Positions 1 to 8,209 of a stretch of 22,946 nt of DNA are shown here, in pieces (positions within the stretch are counted from its first letter, which is position 1; each line of letters begins with the position of its first letter). Where the stretch lies: positions 1-22,946 of the forward strand of contig CAZKUR010000061.1 of the NCBI GenBank assembly GCA_964556005.1, written 5' to 3'. The notes beneath the pieces were generated by a model that made no database searches, had not been told where the DNA came from, and saw only the letters and a program-made list of their open reading frames with translations. A program made the translations under genes and the position numbers. Source of the DNA: CAZKUR01 sp964556005. GTDB lineage: Bacteria; Bacteroidota; Ignavibacteria; Ignavibacteriales; Ignavibacteriaceae.

Positions 1-46
1 CGGATTAGGAAAGAATTCGAATTAACCCACACCAATAAATTTACAG

Positions 47-88
47 GAGCAGTTTTTATCATTTTTAATGAAAACTGCTCTTTTTTTT
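47..88 (+). terminator. Rho-independent terminator of a gene left of the window
   Basis: A perfect 10-bp stem, GAGCAGTTTT (47-56) with AAAACTGCTC (71-80), has a 14-nt loop and is followed at once by eight T (81-88). The orientation is +, so it ends a transcript that starts before the window. The next gene at 236 therefore probably has its own promoter in the AT-rich 89-235 stretch. I could not pick a convincing one there. Confidence 0.85.
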
Positions 89-235
89 ACTGCTTTTATT
101 TAATTCTTTTTTGAAAAAACGGGTTTGAAAGTCTCATTCGTTCAATTAAAAACCGCACAAACATGCTATTGAGAAATCAACTTTAATTTATAAAATTTCT
201 TCCAGTCAAATCGTTTAAATAATCAAGGAGATATT

Positions 236-1456
236 ATGAAAATTTTAATGAGATTGTCTGTGCTCTTTTTATTTTTTGTTTCAATTGCAGTCGCGCAAAA
301 TTCATTTCAGCAAACCAGTTTAACAGCGCTTGTTGGTGTTATAACTTCACATAACGGAGTTTTATATGCCGGTTCGGATGACGGTAATATATACGTTTCA
401 ACCGACACCGGAAGCACCTGGACAAGTCATTCGTATGGCAGTGCTGTTCCGGTGAACGGTATGGCTGTCAGTCCAACCACAGGAACATTTTTAATTATCA
501 CTGAAGGAAATGGCGGATTTCGCTCGACAGATAACGGTATTACATGGGTACAAATTCCAAATACGGCCGGGGCCGTTTTCCGCACTATAAATATGAGAAC
601 AAATGGGAACTTTTATCTGGGCACACAGAACGACGGGTTTTTCCGTTCCACAGATGACGGTATAAATTGGACTCCTATCAGCAGCGGTGTACCGGAAAGT
701 AATGTTAGATCTTCTTTAATTACTAACTCCGGTGCAATATTAATCGGTGTGAAAGGTTCGAACGGGATCTATAGAACTACCGATGACGGAACGACCTGGA
801 CATTAACCGGCTTTCCGCAATCTTATAGAATTTATACTTTATGTGAAGCTCCAAACAATTACATCTATGCCGGAACTGGAGAATTTATGCACGGCATTTT
901 CCGCTCCACTGATGACGGACTGACCTGGACGAATGTTTACCAATCGGATACCATTCAGTTTAATAATTCAATTGCTTACGATGGAAATATTTATGTCGGC
1001 GGCCTCTTTAACGGAGTATTTAGATCAACCGATAACGGAAATAGCTGGACTGTAATTACAAACGGTTTCCAAAGCCTGATAGGGTTTTCTCTCTGTGGTT
1101 TCGGTGGTTATATTTTTGCCGGAACTGGAGCCGGTTTATACCGGAGCTCAAATGCTGTTTCGGCAGTTAATGAAGATAAAAATATTGCACCAAATAATTT
1201 TTCTCTCGAACAAAACTATCCGGATCCATTTAATCCGTCGACGAAGATAAAGTATTCTATTCCAAATTCAGAGTTTGTTTCATTAAAGGTTTATGATGTT
1301 CTTGGGAAAGAAGTTGCAACTTTAGTGAATCAACAAAATGGTGCCGGCATCCATGAAGTTAATTTTAATGCTTCGAAATTAGCTTCCGGAATTTACTTTT
1401 ACAGATTGGAAGCAGGTAAGAATATTTTAACGCGTAAGATGCTTCTAATAAAATAG
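236..1456 (+). CDS. Secreted Asp-box beta-propeller protein with T9SS type-A C-terminal sorting domain
   Basis: This is a 406-residue exported protein of unknown substrate. Residues 1-20 are a signal peptide, with likely cleavage after AVA before Gln21. Six Asp-box (BNR-like) motifs of the form S/T-x-D-x-G-x-x-W lie at 55-62, 97-104, 138-145, 181-188, 224-231 and 264-271, about 40-43 residues apart. This indicates a beta-propeller similar to sialidase or photosystem-stability-factor repeats. A worn repeat ('LYRSSN', ~301) may be the last blade. None of the sialidase catalytic residues can be assigned. Residues ~319-406 form the type-A sorting domain (NYPDPFNPST, then SLKVYDVLGKEVATL, then ASGIYFYRL), which targets proteins through the type IX secretion system to the cell surface and is normally cleaved. 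A strong ribosome binding site, AAGGAG at 225-230, supports the start. The gene stands upstream of another exported protein, 65 bp away, with no terminator seen between them. Confidence 0.93.
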   Translation: MKILMRLSVLFLFFVSIAVAQNSFQQTSLTALVGVITSHNGVLYAGSDDGNIYVSTDTGSTWTSHSYGSAVPVNGMAVSPTTGTFLIITEGNGGFRSTDNGITWVQIPNTAGAVFRTINMRTNGNFYLGTQNDGFFRSTDDGINWTPISSGVPESNVRSSLITNSGAILIGVKGSNGIYRTTDDGTTWTLTGFPQSYRIYTLCEAPNNYIYAGTGEFMHGIFRSTDDGLTWTNVYQSDTIQFNNSIAYDGNIYVGGLFNGVFRSTDNGNSWTVITNGFQSLIGFSLCGFGGYIFAGTGAGLYRSSNAVSAVNEDKNIAPNNFSLEQNYPDPFNPSTKIKYSIPNSEFVSLKVYDVLGKEVATLVNQQNGAGIHEVNFNASKLASGIYFYRLEAGKNILTRKMLLIK

Positions 1457-1521
1457 CGACAAATGTCGTAATAGTAAATAAATTTCTTATTAACAAAATA
1501 ATTTATAAGAAGGTAAAGAAA

Positions 1522-2715
1522 ATGAAAAGCGTTTCAAAGATTCTGATTATACTGGTTTTATTTTCAATATATATCCAAGCTCAAACAAATGTTAATTGGA
1601 AACCGGTTACGGCATTTCCCGATAATCACTTTTTCCCTTCTTACGCTTGGGCAACGTCGGATTGGACTTACTCACCGCCTGAAGGGATTATAGGGACATA
1701 CGGCGGCAGTATTGGTATAACAATTAAAAACAATAAAGATAATGCCACTTATGTGCTTCAAATTTCCGCACCGGAAATCGCAGATGAAACAAATTACACT
1801 TTTAAATTTCCACCTAATTCCTCAATTGATTGGTTTAACGTTTATCCCAACATTAATTATAAATGGGATAAACTAAAAAATACTACTGAGCCTATGCCGG
1901 CTAATATAACATTTACGTTATATAAAGATGGTCAAAGTTGCGGGCAAAAAAATGTCACTATTATTGTACATTCAATATACGACTGCCCTTACTGGCTAAT
2001 AGCAACAAACGGCTCTCAGATTTCTCTTGATTGGATGTTTGCCGCGTACGTAAATGAGAACGATCCGATAATTGATAAATTGTTAAGAGAAGCTTTAAAT
2101 ACAGGAATAATTAGGGCTTTTACCGGATATTACGGCAATTCTTACCAAAATATTGCCAATAATGTTTTTATGCAGGTAACTGCATTATGGACAGTTTTAC
2201 ATAATCGTGGAATAACTTATAGCAGTGTGACCACTCCTAGTGTCGGTATAAATGAAAAAAATCTTGGAGCTCAAAAAATAAGATTCCCAAGCGATGCTCT
2301 TTTAACTTCTCAAGCAAATTGTATAGACGGAACGGTTTTGTTTGCATCCCTACTTCGTCGAATTGGGATTAAATCTAAAATTGTGTTAATCCCGGATCAT
2401 GCATTTGTCGGGTTCAATGTAAGCGGACTAAAAGATACCACAAATTATAAATATCTGGAAACAACGGGACTTAGTTTAAATGTTTCGGAAAACCAAATTG
2501 ATTCTGCAGACATTAATTGGTACAGGAACAGGCTTTCCGAATCAATATATTCAGCTAACAAAGAATCAATATATAATTTCTTATACTGCTTTTATTATGC
2601 AGAGAATGAATATAAAAAAGCAAAGCCGTACATTGATGCCGGCAACCCAAATTATTTCAGTATAGATGTCGACAAGGCAAGAAATGATTGGAACGTATTG
2701 CCAATAAGCAGATAA
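1522..2715 (+). CDS. Exported transglutaminase-like (papain-fold) protein
   Basis: This 397-residue protein has a signal peptide (1-20, cleavage likely after IQA before Gln21). The central part (~30-155) looks like a beta-rich domain. The region 262-315 carries the core of the transglutaminase-like cysteine fold: Cys267 in 'ANCIDGTVLFASLLRRIGI', His293 in 'PDHAFVGF', and an acidic residue, Glu313, in 'YKYLETT'. This fits a Cys-His-acid triad in which Glu replaces the more usual Asp. Family members are proteases, amidases or transglutaminases, and the substrate here cannot be told. There is no T9SS sorting domain, so the protein probably stays in the periplasm or on the envelope. The start is supported by AAGAAGG at 1507-1513. 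A shorter ORF inside it in another frame is a shadow. It may be cotranscribed with the propeller gene before it. Confidence 0.88.
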   Translation: MKSVSKILIILVLFSIYIQAQTNVNWKPVTAFPDNHFFPSYAWATSDWTYSPPEGIIGTYGGSIGITIKNNKDNATYVLQISAPEIADETNYTFKFPPNSSIDWFNVYPNINYKWDKLKNTTEPMPANITFTLYKDGQSCGQKNVTIIVHSIYDCPYWLIATNGSQISLDWMFAAYVNENDPIIDKLLREALNTGIIRAFTGYYGNSYQNIANNVFMQVTALWTVLHNRGITYSSVTTPSVGINEKNLGAQKIRFPSDALLTSQANCIDGTVLFASLLRRIGIKSKIVLIPDHAFVGFNVSGLKDTTNYKYLETTGLSLNVSENQIDSADINWYRNRLSESIYSANKESIYNFLYCFYYAENEYKKAKPYIDAGNPNYFSIDVDKARNDWNVLPISR

Positions 2716-2754
2716 GCCGAGTTAAAAAAGTAAGACCTTGAAAGTTTGCATTAA

Positions 2755-3384
2755 TCAACTCGTTCCGAGACGGTATACTGGTTTACCGTTTAGATGATCT
2801 TTTGAAAAGCCCAAACGTTTTAAATATTTCTCATGAACTTTATTTCCGGGATCACTGTAAATTTCTCTTATGTTTTTCTCTTTAAACAATTTACTAATTG
2901 CATATTTCCCTGTTTTAAAATCCCTGTAACCTGGAATGGCATAATCAAGCTTGATAAATAAATTATTATCTTTCTTAATTTCTGCACACACCAGTCCTGC
3001 AGGGATTAAATCTCTTAATATAAAAAACGTTAAAAGGTCTCCTTTCAATTGAAAGCTGAAAGACGGAAGGAACTTTCTGATATCTTTTTCATGAAAAGTT
3101 AAGAAATGATTTAAATAATCCGAATCTTTACTTATTTCCAGAACATCAAAATATTCTTTTGAAGTTAGGATACTTAGAAGATAATATAAATCTACTATGG
3201 CGATAAAAGCATTCACAAGAGCAACCGGGAAGTCATTCAGAATAAAACCGTATAATGTAAAACATAAAGCCCCGGCAAGATTTATCACTCGTAGTTTAAC
3301 AAATGAACTCATCATTAAAGACCCTGCAACTAAAACAGAAGCAAGGTAACCGAACAGTTCATTGAATACATGATTATGAATCAT
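2755..3384 (-). CDS. YgjV-like inner membrane domain fused to a GNAT-like domain
   Basis: This 209-residue protein has two parts. Residues ~9-27, 31-48 and 52-74 are three hydrophobic helices resembling the YgjV ('bacterial inner membrane protein') family, a small membrane family of unknown function. Residues ~85-205 are soluble and resemble the GNAT acetyltransferase fold: a beta-strand core ('LFIKLDYAIPGYRDFKTGKY'), then 'KYLKRLGF' near the end, which matches the last helix and strand of GNAT proteins. A clear acetyl-CoA pyrophosphate loop (Q/R-x-x-G-x-G/A) is not evident, so catalytic activity is doubtful. The protein is probably tethered to the inner membrane with the soluble part in the cytoplasm. 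The Shine-Dalgarno sequence is weak (a GAG about 12 nt upstream). It converges on the transglutaminase-like gene. The 39-bp gap holds only a long-looped inverted repeat (2718-2723 with 2757-2762), not a convincing terminator. Confidence 0.8.
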   Translation of the reverse strand: MIHNHVFNELFGYLASVLVAGSLMMSSFVKLRVINLAGALCFTLYGFILNDFPVALVNAFIAIVDLYYLLSILTSKEYFDVLEISKDSDYLNHFLTFHEKDIRKFLPSFSFQLKGDLLTFFILRDLIPAGLVCAEIKKDNNLFIKLDYAIPGYRDFKTGKYAISKLFKEKNIREIYSDPGNKVHEKYLKRLGFSKDHLNGKPVYRLGTS

Positions 3385-3738
3385 TTTTTAATCTCGCACT
3401 TATTTGAATTTTAGTGTTGTTATTTTATGAAAATATTTCTTGGATTTAGTTTTGAGCAGCAAAACCAAACCCTATCCAACATTCCCCTTACAAAGGGAAA
3501 GGCTTATTGCCATCAAAACAAAATATAAGAAATGCTGTCAGTGTACATAGTAAGACAAGTATAACAAGAAATAGTTTTTATTGACAATAAATCTTTCTCT
3601 TCTTAAGAGAATGATTAAAAAATGAGTTATAGTTTGAATATAAATAATAAAATATTAATTATGATTGATATTGTCTCAAATAAAAATTTTCAAATTACTA
3701 TTGTTAGAATTTAATTTAACCTGGGAATTAATTTATTC
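3385..3738. other. Non-coding gap between two - strand genes
   Basis: This is AT-rich DNA between the start of the YgjV-GNAT gene and the end of the cupin gene, so the promoter of the former should lie here. Two structures are visible. One is a degenerate hairpin around TTCCCCTT/AAGGGAA (3482-3500) in a 'CCCTATCC...AAGGGAAAGG' context, like a worn intergenic repeat. The other is a 7-bp hairpin, TTCTCTT (3595-3601) with AAGAGAA (3605-3611), which has no T-run on either side. I see no protein-coding signal. A + strand ORF that enters from 3665 is an antisense shadow of the cupin gene. Confidence 0.5.
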
Positions 3739-4101
3739 TTATTCATCACGATGTACGGTTTCCGGTGAAAAAGCCGGAAGGCAGATTGCAACATATTCTG
3801 CTCCGCCCTCATACGGAGTACTGTATTGTACCCATTCTCCTTTCGGAATTAAAACCGCTTGCTTTTCTTTTATTTCTATATTTCTTTCCCTGGATGAAAT
3901 TTTTAGCGTACCTTTTAACACTACGGTATATTCGTCAAATTCAGGGGTTTGCCCAGGCTCTACCCAGCCGCCCGGACTATTCATCTTTGCAATACTTACA
4001 TTTTCATTCCCGGAGTTTACTCTTCCGAAAAATTCTTCGATTATTTTCGGCTTGTTGCCTGCTGATTCTACGACAGAAGGTTCTCTAATAATAATTGGCA
4101 T
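3739..4101 (-). CDS. Small single-domain cupin protein
   Basis: This is a 120-residue cytoplasmic protein with no signal peptide, made of one cupin (double-stranded beta-helix) domain. Motif 1 lies at ~46-64 ('WVEPGQTPEFDEYTVVLKG') and motif 2 at ~82-96 ('AVLIPKGEWVQY'). The layout resembles the EutQ-type or sugar-binding cupins. The usual metal ligands are mostly gone: motif 1 has Gln51 and Pro53 where HxH is expected (Glu57 is kept), and motif 2 has no His. It may therefore bind a ligand without a catalytic metal, or bind metal in another way. The reaction cannot be inferred. A good ribosome binding site (AAAGGAAA, about 4108-4114) stands before the ATG. The long + strand ORF over the same bases has no family character and is a shadow. 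Confidence 0.85.
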   Translation of the reverse strand: MPIIIREPSVVESAGNKPKIIEEFFGRVNSGNENVSIAKMNSPGGWVEPGQTPEFDEYTVVLKGTLKISSRERNIEIKEKQAVLIPKGEWVQYSTPYEGGAEYVAICLPAFSPETVHRDE

Positions 4102-4661
4102 TATGCTTTCCTTTTAAAATCTTGTAATAGTTTGAAGAAGTGAAAAGATATAAATAAAGATAAAATATTATTATTAATACTGAAAGTAATATGTACATTG
4201 CCGAGTTACAAAATTACTTTTCATAATGCTCTATCTTTACATTTTATTGAGTTATTCATGTAAATTTTCGTTCGTGAAAAACAGATTTACACTGGTATGA
4301 AATTTGTTTAAATAAAAATGAAAACATTAATAAATTCAAGGATTAATTAACACTTCGAAAAATTATTCTGATCCGACACCGCTAAACCGGTTTGACTTCC
4401 GACTGAGTCAAGCCGGTTTTTTTATTCTTCTCATTCCAAATTTCACTAAAAATAAAAGAACGAAACCGAAATAGTTAAGAATAAAATATATTTATCATTA
4501 ATTCGTCTTAATTAATAAATGTTTCAAAAAATTGAATAGAAGTGCACCTTACACCATATTTCTTTATACCCTGTACCGCCAGCATGATACAGTTCACCGA
4601 ATATTATTAAGCGGTCAAAATTTATTTGATTATTTTTGCCTTTCATATTAAAAAATATTAA
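4102..4661. other. 560-bp non-coding gap with promoter regions and an orphan terminator
   Basis: The gap separates the divergent cupin (-) and ABC exporter (+) genes and must hold both promoters. Its middle contains a hairpin, TGTAAAT (4259-4265) with ATTTACA (4285-4291), extendable by two further pairs. A very strong + strand terminator follows (4384-4423, listed separately). Between them only a ten-codon ORF (ATG at 4318, TAA at 4348) is visible, without a Shine-Dalgarno sequence. The right part (4424-4661) is AT-rich and shows no hairpin or ORF I would defend. Confidence 0.5.
4384..4423 (+). terminator. Strong orphan Rho-independent terminator
   Basis: A 14-bp stem (4384-4397 with 4406-4419, one G-U pair) encloses an 8-nt loop, and a run of seven T (4417-4423) closes it. 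The arms read AAACCGGTTTGACT and AGTCAAGCCGGTTT. On the opposite strand only three T follow the stem, so the direction is +. The nearest upstream gene is on the - strand and points away, so no known + strand coding transcript ends here. It either ends a small RNA or is a conditional terminator in the leader of the ABC exporter genes, whose first ATG is 239 bp downstream. Confidence 0.8.
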
Positions 4662-6416
4662 ATGAAAATTTTTAAGAAACGAATAATAGAAGATAATCGG
4701 GCAAAGCCGAAAATCACTTCGTTGCTGAAACCTTACATGAAGATGATCTTACTCCTAATTCTTTTTGCGCTGCTTGGCAACGGGGTAAATCTTTTTATCC
4801 CGAAAATTATTTCGCACGGGATTGATTCTTTTACGGGCGGAGATTATGTATTTAAAATTGTCGCAATTGAATTTTTGGCCGCATCGCTGGTAATATTTAT
4901 TTTTACTTACCTTCAAAGCATAGTACAAACTTTTACTTCCGAGAGAGTTGCAAGAGATTTAAGAGAAAAGCTTTCCGATAAAATATCACGGCAAAGTTAT
5001 GCTTATATACAGGAAGCTAATCCTTCGACTTTATTGACAAATTTAACTTCCGATATCGATGCTGTAAAAATGTTTGTATCTCAAGCTGTTGCTTCAATCA
5101 CTTCTTCCCTATTCATTATAATCGGAACAACTATCCTTCTTCTAACAATTAATTGGAGATTGGCTTTAACCGTCATTGCAATCATTCCGATTATCGGAGG
5201 CACTTTTTATTTAGTTTTGAAAAAAGTGAGAGTGCTGTTCAAAAAAAGCCGCGAGGTTGTTGACTGGCTTAATAAGGTTATAAATGAAAGCATTCTCGGA
5301 GCGGCAATAATTCGTGTAATAAATTCGCAGAACTTTGAATATCAAAAGTTTTTAGATGCAAGCACGGAAGCAAAAAATATCGGTGTTTCTGTTGTAAAAT
5401 TGTTTGCTACACTTATTCCAATAATTACATTTGTCGCTAACATGGCAACTCTTTCCGTTCTGGCTTTGGGAGGCCATTTTGTAATAAACGGAAGTATGAC
5501 TCTTGGGGATTTTGCCGCATTCAATAGTTATATCTCAATTCTTATCTTCCCAATTATCATCATCGGATTTATGAGCAATGTTATTGCGCGTTCATCGGTT
5601 TCATATCAGAGAATTGATAGAGTTTTAAAATCACCTGATAAAATAGAAACAGGGACAATCGATGAATCTTTGAAGGGAGAAATACAACTCGAAGATGTTT
5701 CAATTTTATATGACGGCAAGCCGGTACTAAAAAATGTTTCCTTGAAAATAAATGCATCCTCAAAAACTGCGATAATCGGTCCGACTGCTGCAGGAAAGAG
5801 CCAATTGCTTTATCTGATTACAGGATTAATAAATCCGGATTCCGGAATTATCAAATTTGATGGAAGGAAAATTGACGAATACAATAAAGAATCTTTTCAT
5901 AAGCAGATTGGTTTTGTTTTCCAGGACAGTATAATGTTCAATATAAGCCTTAGAGAAAATATTGCATTCAATACAAGTGTTACCGACGAATCAATTGAAA
6001 AAGCAATCGAGACAGCCGAACTAAAAGAGTTTGTCGATTCGCTTCCGCAAAAGCTTGATACCATAGTTTCCGAAAGAGGGACAAGCCTCTCCGGCGGACA
6101 AAAACAACGCATAATGTTAGCACGTGCGTTAGCTTTAAATCCTAAAATTTTATTGCTTGACGATTTTACTGCAAGAGTCGATTATCAGACCGAACAAAAA
6201 ATTATTGCAAACATAACGGATAACTACCCCGGCATTACTCTAATCTCGGTGACTCAAAAAATTGCACCGGTAGAAAATTTTGATCAAATAATTCTTCTAA
6301 TGGAAGGTGAAATGATTGCCTCAGGCAAGCATGATGATCTTTTGAATAGATGCCCGGAATATGTTCAGATTTATAATTCACAAAAAAGCACAAGCCGTTA
6401 TGAATTACAATCTTAA
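4662..6416 (+). CDS. ABC exporter half-transporter, subunit with degenerate ATP site
   Basis: This 584-residue fused membrane and ATPase protein is one half of a type IV (MsbA/multidrug-type) exporter in the inner membrane. Residues ~25-320 form the six-helix membrane domain and ~340-575 the nucleotide-binding domain. Walker A is GPTAAGKS (373-380), the Q-loop glutamine is Gln421, and the signature LSGGQ (476-480) is intact. Walker B ends 'LLLDD' with Asp501 in place of the catalytic Glu. The switch-loop His is replaced by Gln532 ('SVTQ'). These are the marks of the degenerate-site subunit of heterodimeric exporters such as TM287/TM288 or BmrCD. The next gene overlaps it and supplies the partner. 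The cargo is unknown: lipids or drugs are typical. No Shine-Dalgarno sequence is evident before the ATG. Confidence 0.93.
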   Translation: MKIFKKRIIEDNRAKPKITSLLKPYMKMILLLILFALLGNGVNLFIPKIISHGIDSFTGGDYVFKIVAIEFLAASLVIFIFTYLQSIVQTFTSERVARDLREKLSDKISRQSYAYIQEANPSTLLTNLTSDIDAVKMFVSQAVASITSSLFIIIGTTILLLTINWRLALTVIAIIPIIGGTFYLVLKKVRVLFKKSREVVDWLNKVINESILGAAIIRVINSQNFEYQKFLDASTEAKNIGVSVVKLFATLIPIITFVANMATLSVLALGGHFVINGSMTLGDFAAFNSYISILIFPIIIIGFMSNVIARSSVSYQRIDRVLKSPDKIETGTIDESLKGEIQLEDVSILYDGKPVLKNVSLKINASSKTAIIGPTAAGKSQLLYLITGLINPDSGIIKFDGRKIDEYNKESFHKQIGFVFQDSIMFNISLRENIAFNTSVTDESIEKAIETAELKEFVDSLPQKLDTIVSERGTSLSGGQKQRIMLARALALNPKILLLDDFTARVDYQTEQKIIANITDNYPGITLISVTQKIAPVENFDQIILLMEGEMIASGKHDDLLNRCPEYVQIYNSQKSTSRYELQS

Positions 6417-8163
6417 TTTATTATCTAAAGATAGCGGGAAAAAGAAATCCACGTTAACTGCTTTAAAGAGCATGCTGACACATATTGTTGAAGATAAAAA
6501 GATTCTTATAATGGCTTTTGCTGCAATGATTATTACCGCCGTATTGAATCTACTCAGCCCGATAATTATCGGGCACACAGTAGATAATTATATCCGCACT
6601 AAACAATATCACGGTGTTTTGATTTTCAGCGGCGTACTGCTGGCTATGTATATTATATCAGTTGTTGCCGGGTATATCCAAACAAATTTAATGGGAACCT
6701 TTGGGCAGCATATGCTTTATACGCTGCGCAATTTGTTATTCGCAAAGCTGCAGGAACTGCCTGTAGATTTTTTCAACCAGAACAAAGCCGGCGATTTAAT
6801 ATCAAGAATAAACAATGATACAGATACTGTAAATCAGTTCTTCTCTCAATCATTAATGCAGTTCACAAGATCAATACTTATAATGATTGGGTCCGCAATA
6901 TTTTTATTATCGATAAATCTTCCGCTTGGGGCAGCGGCACTAACGCCTGCTGTAGTAATTTGGTTTTTTACCCGTTTTATATCTCCCTGGGTAAAAAGAA
7001 AAAATGATGTAAGTTTAAAAAGTGTCGGACTTTTAAGTTCGGCTGTACAGGAGAGCTTAAATAATTTTAAAGTTATTGTAGCATTTAACAGAAGAGATTA
7101 TTTTAGAGAGAAATTCAACCAATCAAACTTTGAGAACTATTCTAATGCCGTTTCGGCAGGACTGGCAAATAATCTATTAATGCCTGTATACGGATTCTTC
7201 TCAAATATCGGTCAGATGATTGTGCTGACATTCGGAATTTACCTTATCTCTGTTCACGATTTTACAATCGGTTTGCTGATTAGCTTTTTAGCATATATCA
7301 CCAGCTTTTATAATCCCTTAAGACAATTAGCTGCTTTGTGGGCAAACTTTCAGGTTGCGCTTGCCGGCTGGGACAGAATTTCAATAATATTGAACATGGA
7401 AAACAATCTGCCGGTAATTGAAGACAAAAAGATTTATGATTCATCTTCATTAATTTCTTTTAAGAATGTTTCTTTTGCATATCCAAACAGCACCGAGGTA
7501 TTGCATAATATTAATTTTGAACTTCAGAAAGGGAAGACATATGCTTTTGTTGGACCAACAGGCGGCGGAAAAACAACAACGGCTTCTTTAATTGCCCGCC
7601 TGTATGATACAACCAAAGGAAAAGTTTTGCTTAACGGAAAAGATATCCGCTCTTATACACCTGAAGAACGTACGAAGAAAATCGGGTTTATCTTACAGGA
7701 ACCATTTTTATTTACCGGTACTGTTCGCGACAATATTTTATATGGTAATGAAAATTATAAAAACTTTACAAACGGAAGGTTAACTGAAGCTTTAATAAAA
7801 GCAGGACTGGAAAGTTTGATTGATAGATTCGATTCGGGATTAGATACAAAAGTACAAACATCGGGAGACGGAATAAGCCTCGGCCAAAAACAATTGATTG
7901 CTTTTATCAGAACAATATTGCGCGAGCCTGAGCTGTTGATTTTAGATGAGGCCACAGCTAACATCGATACAGTTACCGAACAGTTGCTTGAAGAAATTTT
8001 ACAAAAGCTGCCAGAAACGAGTACAAAAGTAATTATAGCGCATCGCTTAAATACAATCGAGAATGCGGATGAAATTTATTTTGTCAATGCAGGCGAGGTT
8101 ATTCTCGCCGGTTCGCTTGATGATGCCGTAAATATGCTTATGAAGGGGAAAAGGGCAAGTTAA
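6400..8163 (+). CDS. ABC exporter half-transporter, subunit with catalytic ATP site
   Basis: This is the partner half-exporter, 587 residues if started at the ATG at 6400. That start overlaps the stop region of the first subunit by 17 bp, which suggests translational coupling. An in-frame ATG at 6361 would add 13 unusual residues and has no better ribosome binding site. Residues ~35-325 are the membrane domain and ~350-580 the ATPase. Walker A is GPTGGGKT (385-392), the Q-loop is Gln433, Walker B is 'LLILDE' with catalytic Glu517, and the switch His is His548 ('IIAHR'). The signature reads ISLGQ (492-496) instead of LSGGQ. In a head-to-tail dimer this altered signature faces the degenerate Walker motifs of the first subunit. 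The intact signature of the first subunit faces this intact site. The two proteins therefore form one dead and one active ATP site. Confidence 0.93.
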   Translation: MNYNLNLLSKDSGKKKSTLTALKSMLTHIVEDKKILIMAFAAMIITAVLNLLSPIIIGHTVDNYIRTKQYHGVLIFSGVLLAMYIISVVAGYIQTNLMGTFGQHMLYTLRNLLFAKLQELPVDFFNQNKAGDLISRINNDTDTVNQFFSQSLMQFTRSILIMIGSAIFLLSINLPLGAAALTPAVVIWFFTRFISPWVKRKNDVSLKSVGLLSSAVQESLNNFKVIVAFNRRDYFREKFNQSNFENYSNAVSAGLANNLLMPVYGFFSNIGQMIVLTFGIYLISVHDFTIGLLISFLAYITSFYNPLRQLAALWANFQVALAGWDRISIILNMENNLPVIEDKKIYDSSSLISFKNVSFAYPNSTEVLHNINFELQKGKTYAFVGPTGGGKTTTASLIARLYDTTKGKVLLNGKDIRSYTPEERTKKIGFILQEPFLFTGTVRDNILYGNENYKNFTNGRLTEALIKAGLESLIDRFDSGLDTKVQTSGDGISLGQKQLIAFIRTILREPELLILDEATANIDTVTEQLLEEILQKLPETSTKVIIAHRLNTIENADEIYFVNAGEVILAGSLDDAVNMLMKGKRAS

Positions 8164-8191
8164 AAGTTAACGAAAATTAAACGATTATGAA

Positions 8192-8209
8192 GATAAAAAA
8201 TTTTTTATC
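8192..8209. repeat. Perfect 18-bp A/T-rich palindrome upstream of the PorV-like gene
   Basis: GATAAAAAATTTTTTATC is an exact inverted repeat, 28 bp after the ABC exporter stop and about 55 bp before the next ATG. It could be an operator, an A-tract promoter element, or a weak terminator for the exporter genes. As RNA the stem would be almost all A-U, so termination is the least likely reading. Confidence 0.45.

Noticed and set aside
3665..4117. 150-codon + strand ORF over the cupin gene
   Set aside because: It is antisense to a clear cupin domain. It has no family resemblance, no ribosome binding site and a low-complexity hydrophobic composition typical of a shadow frame.
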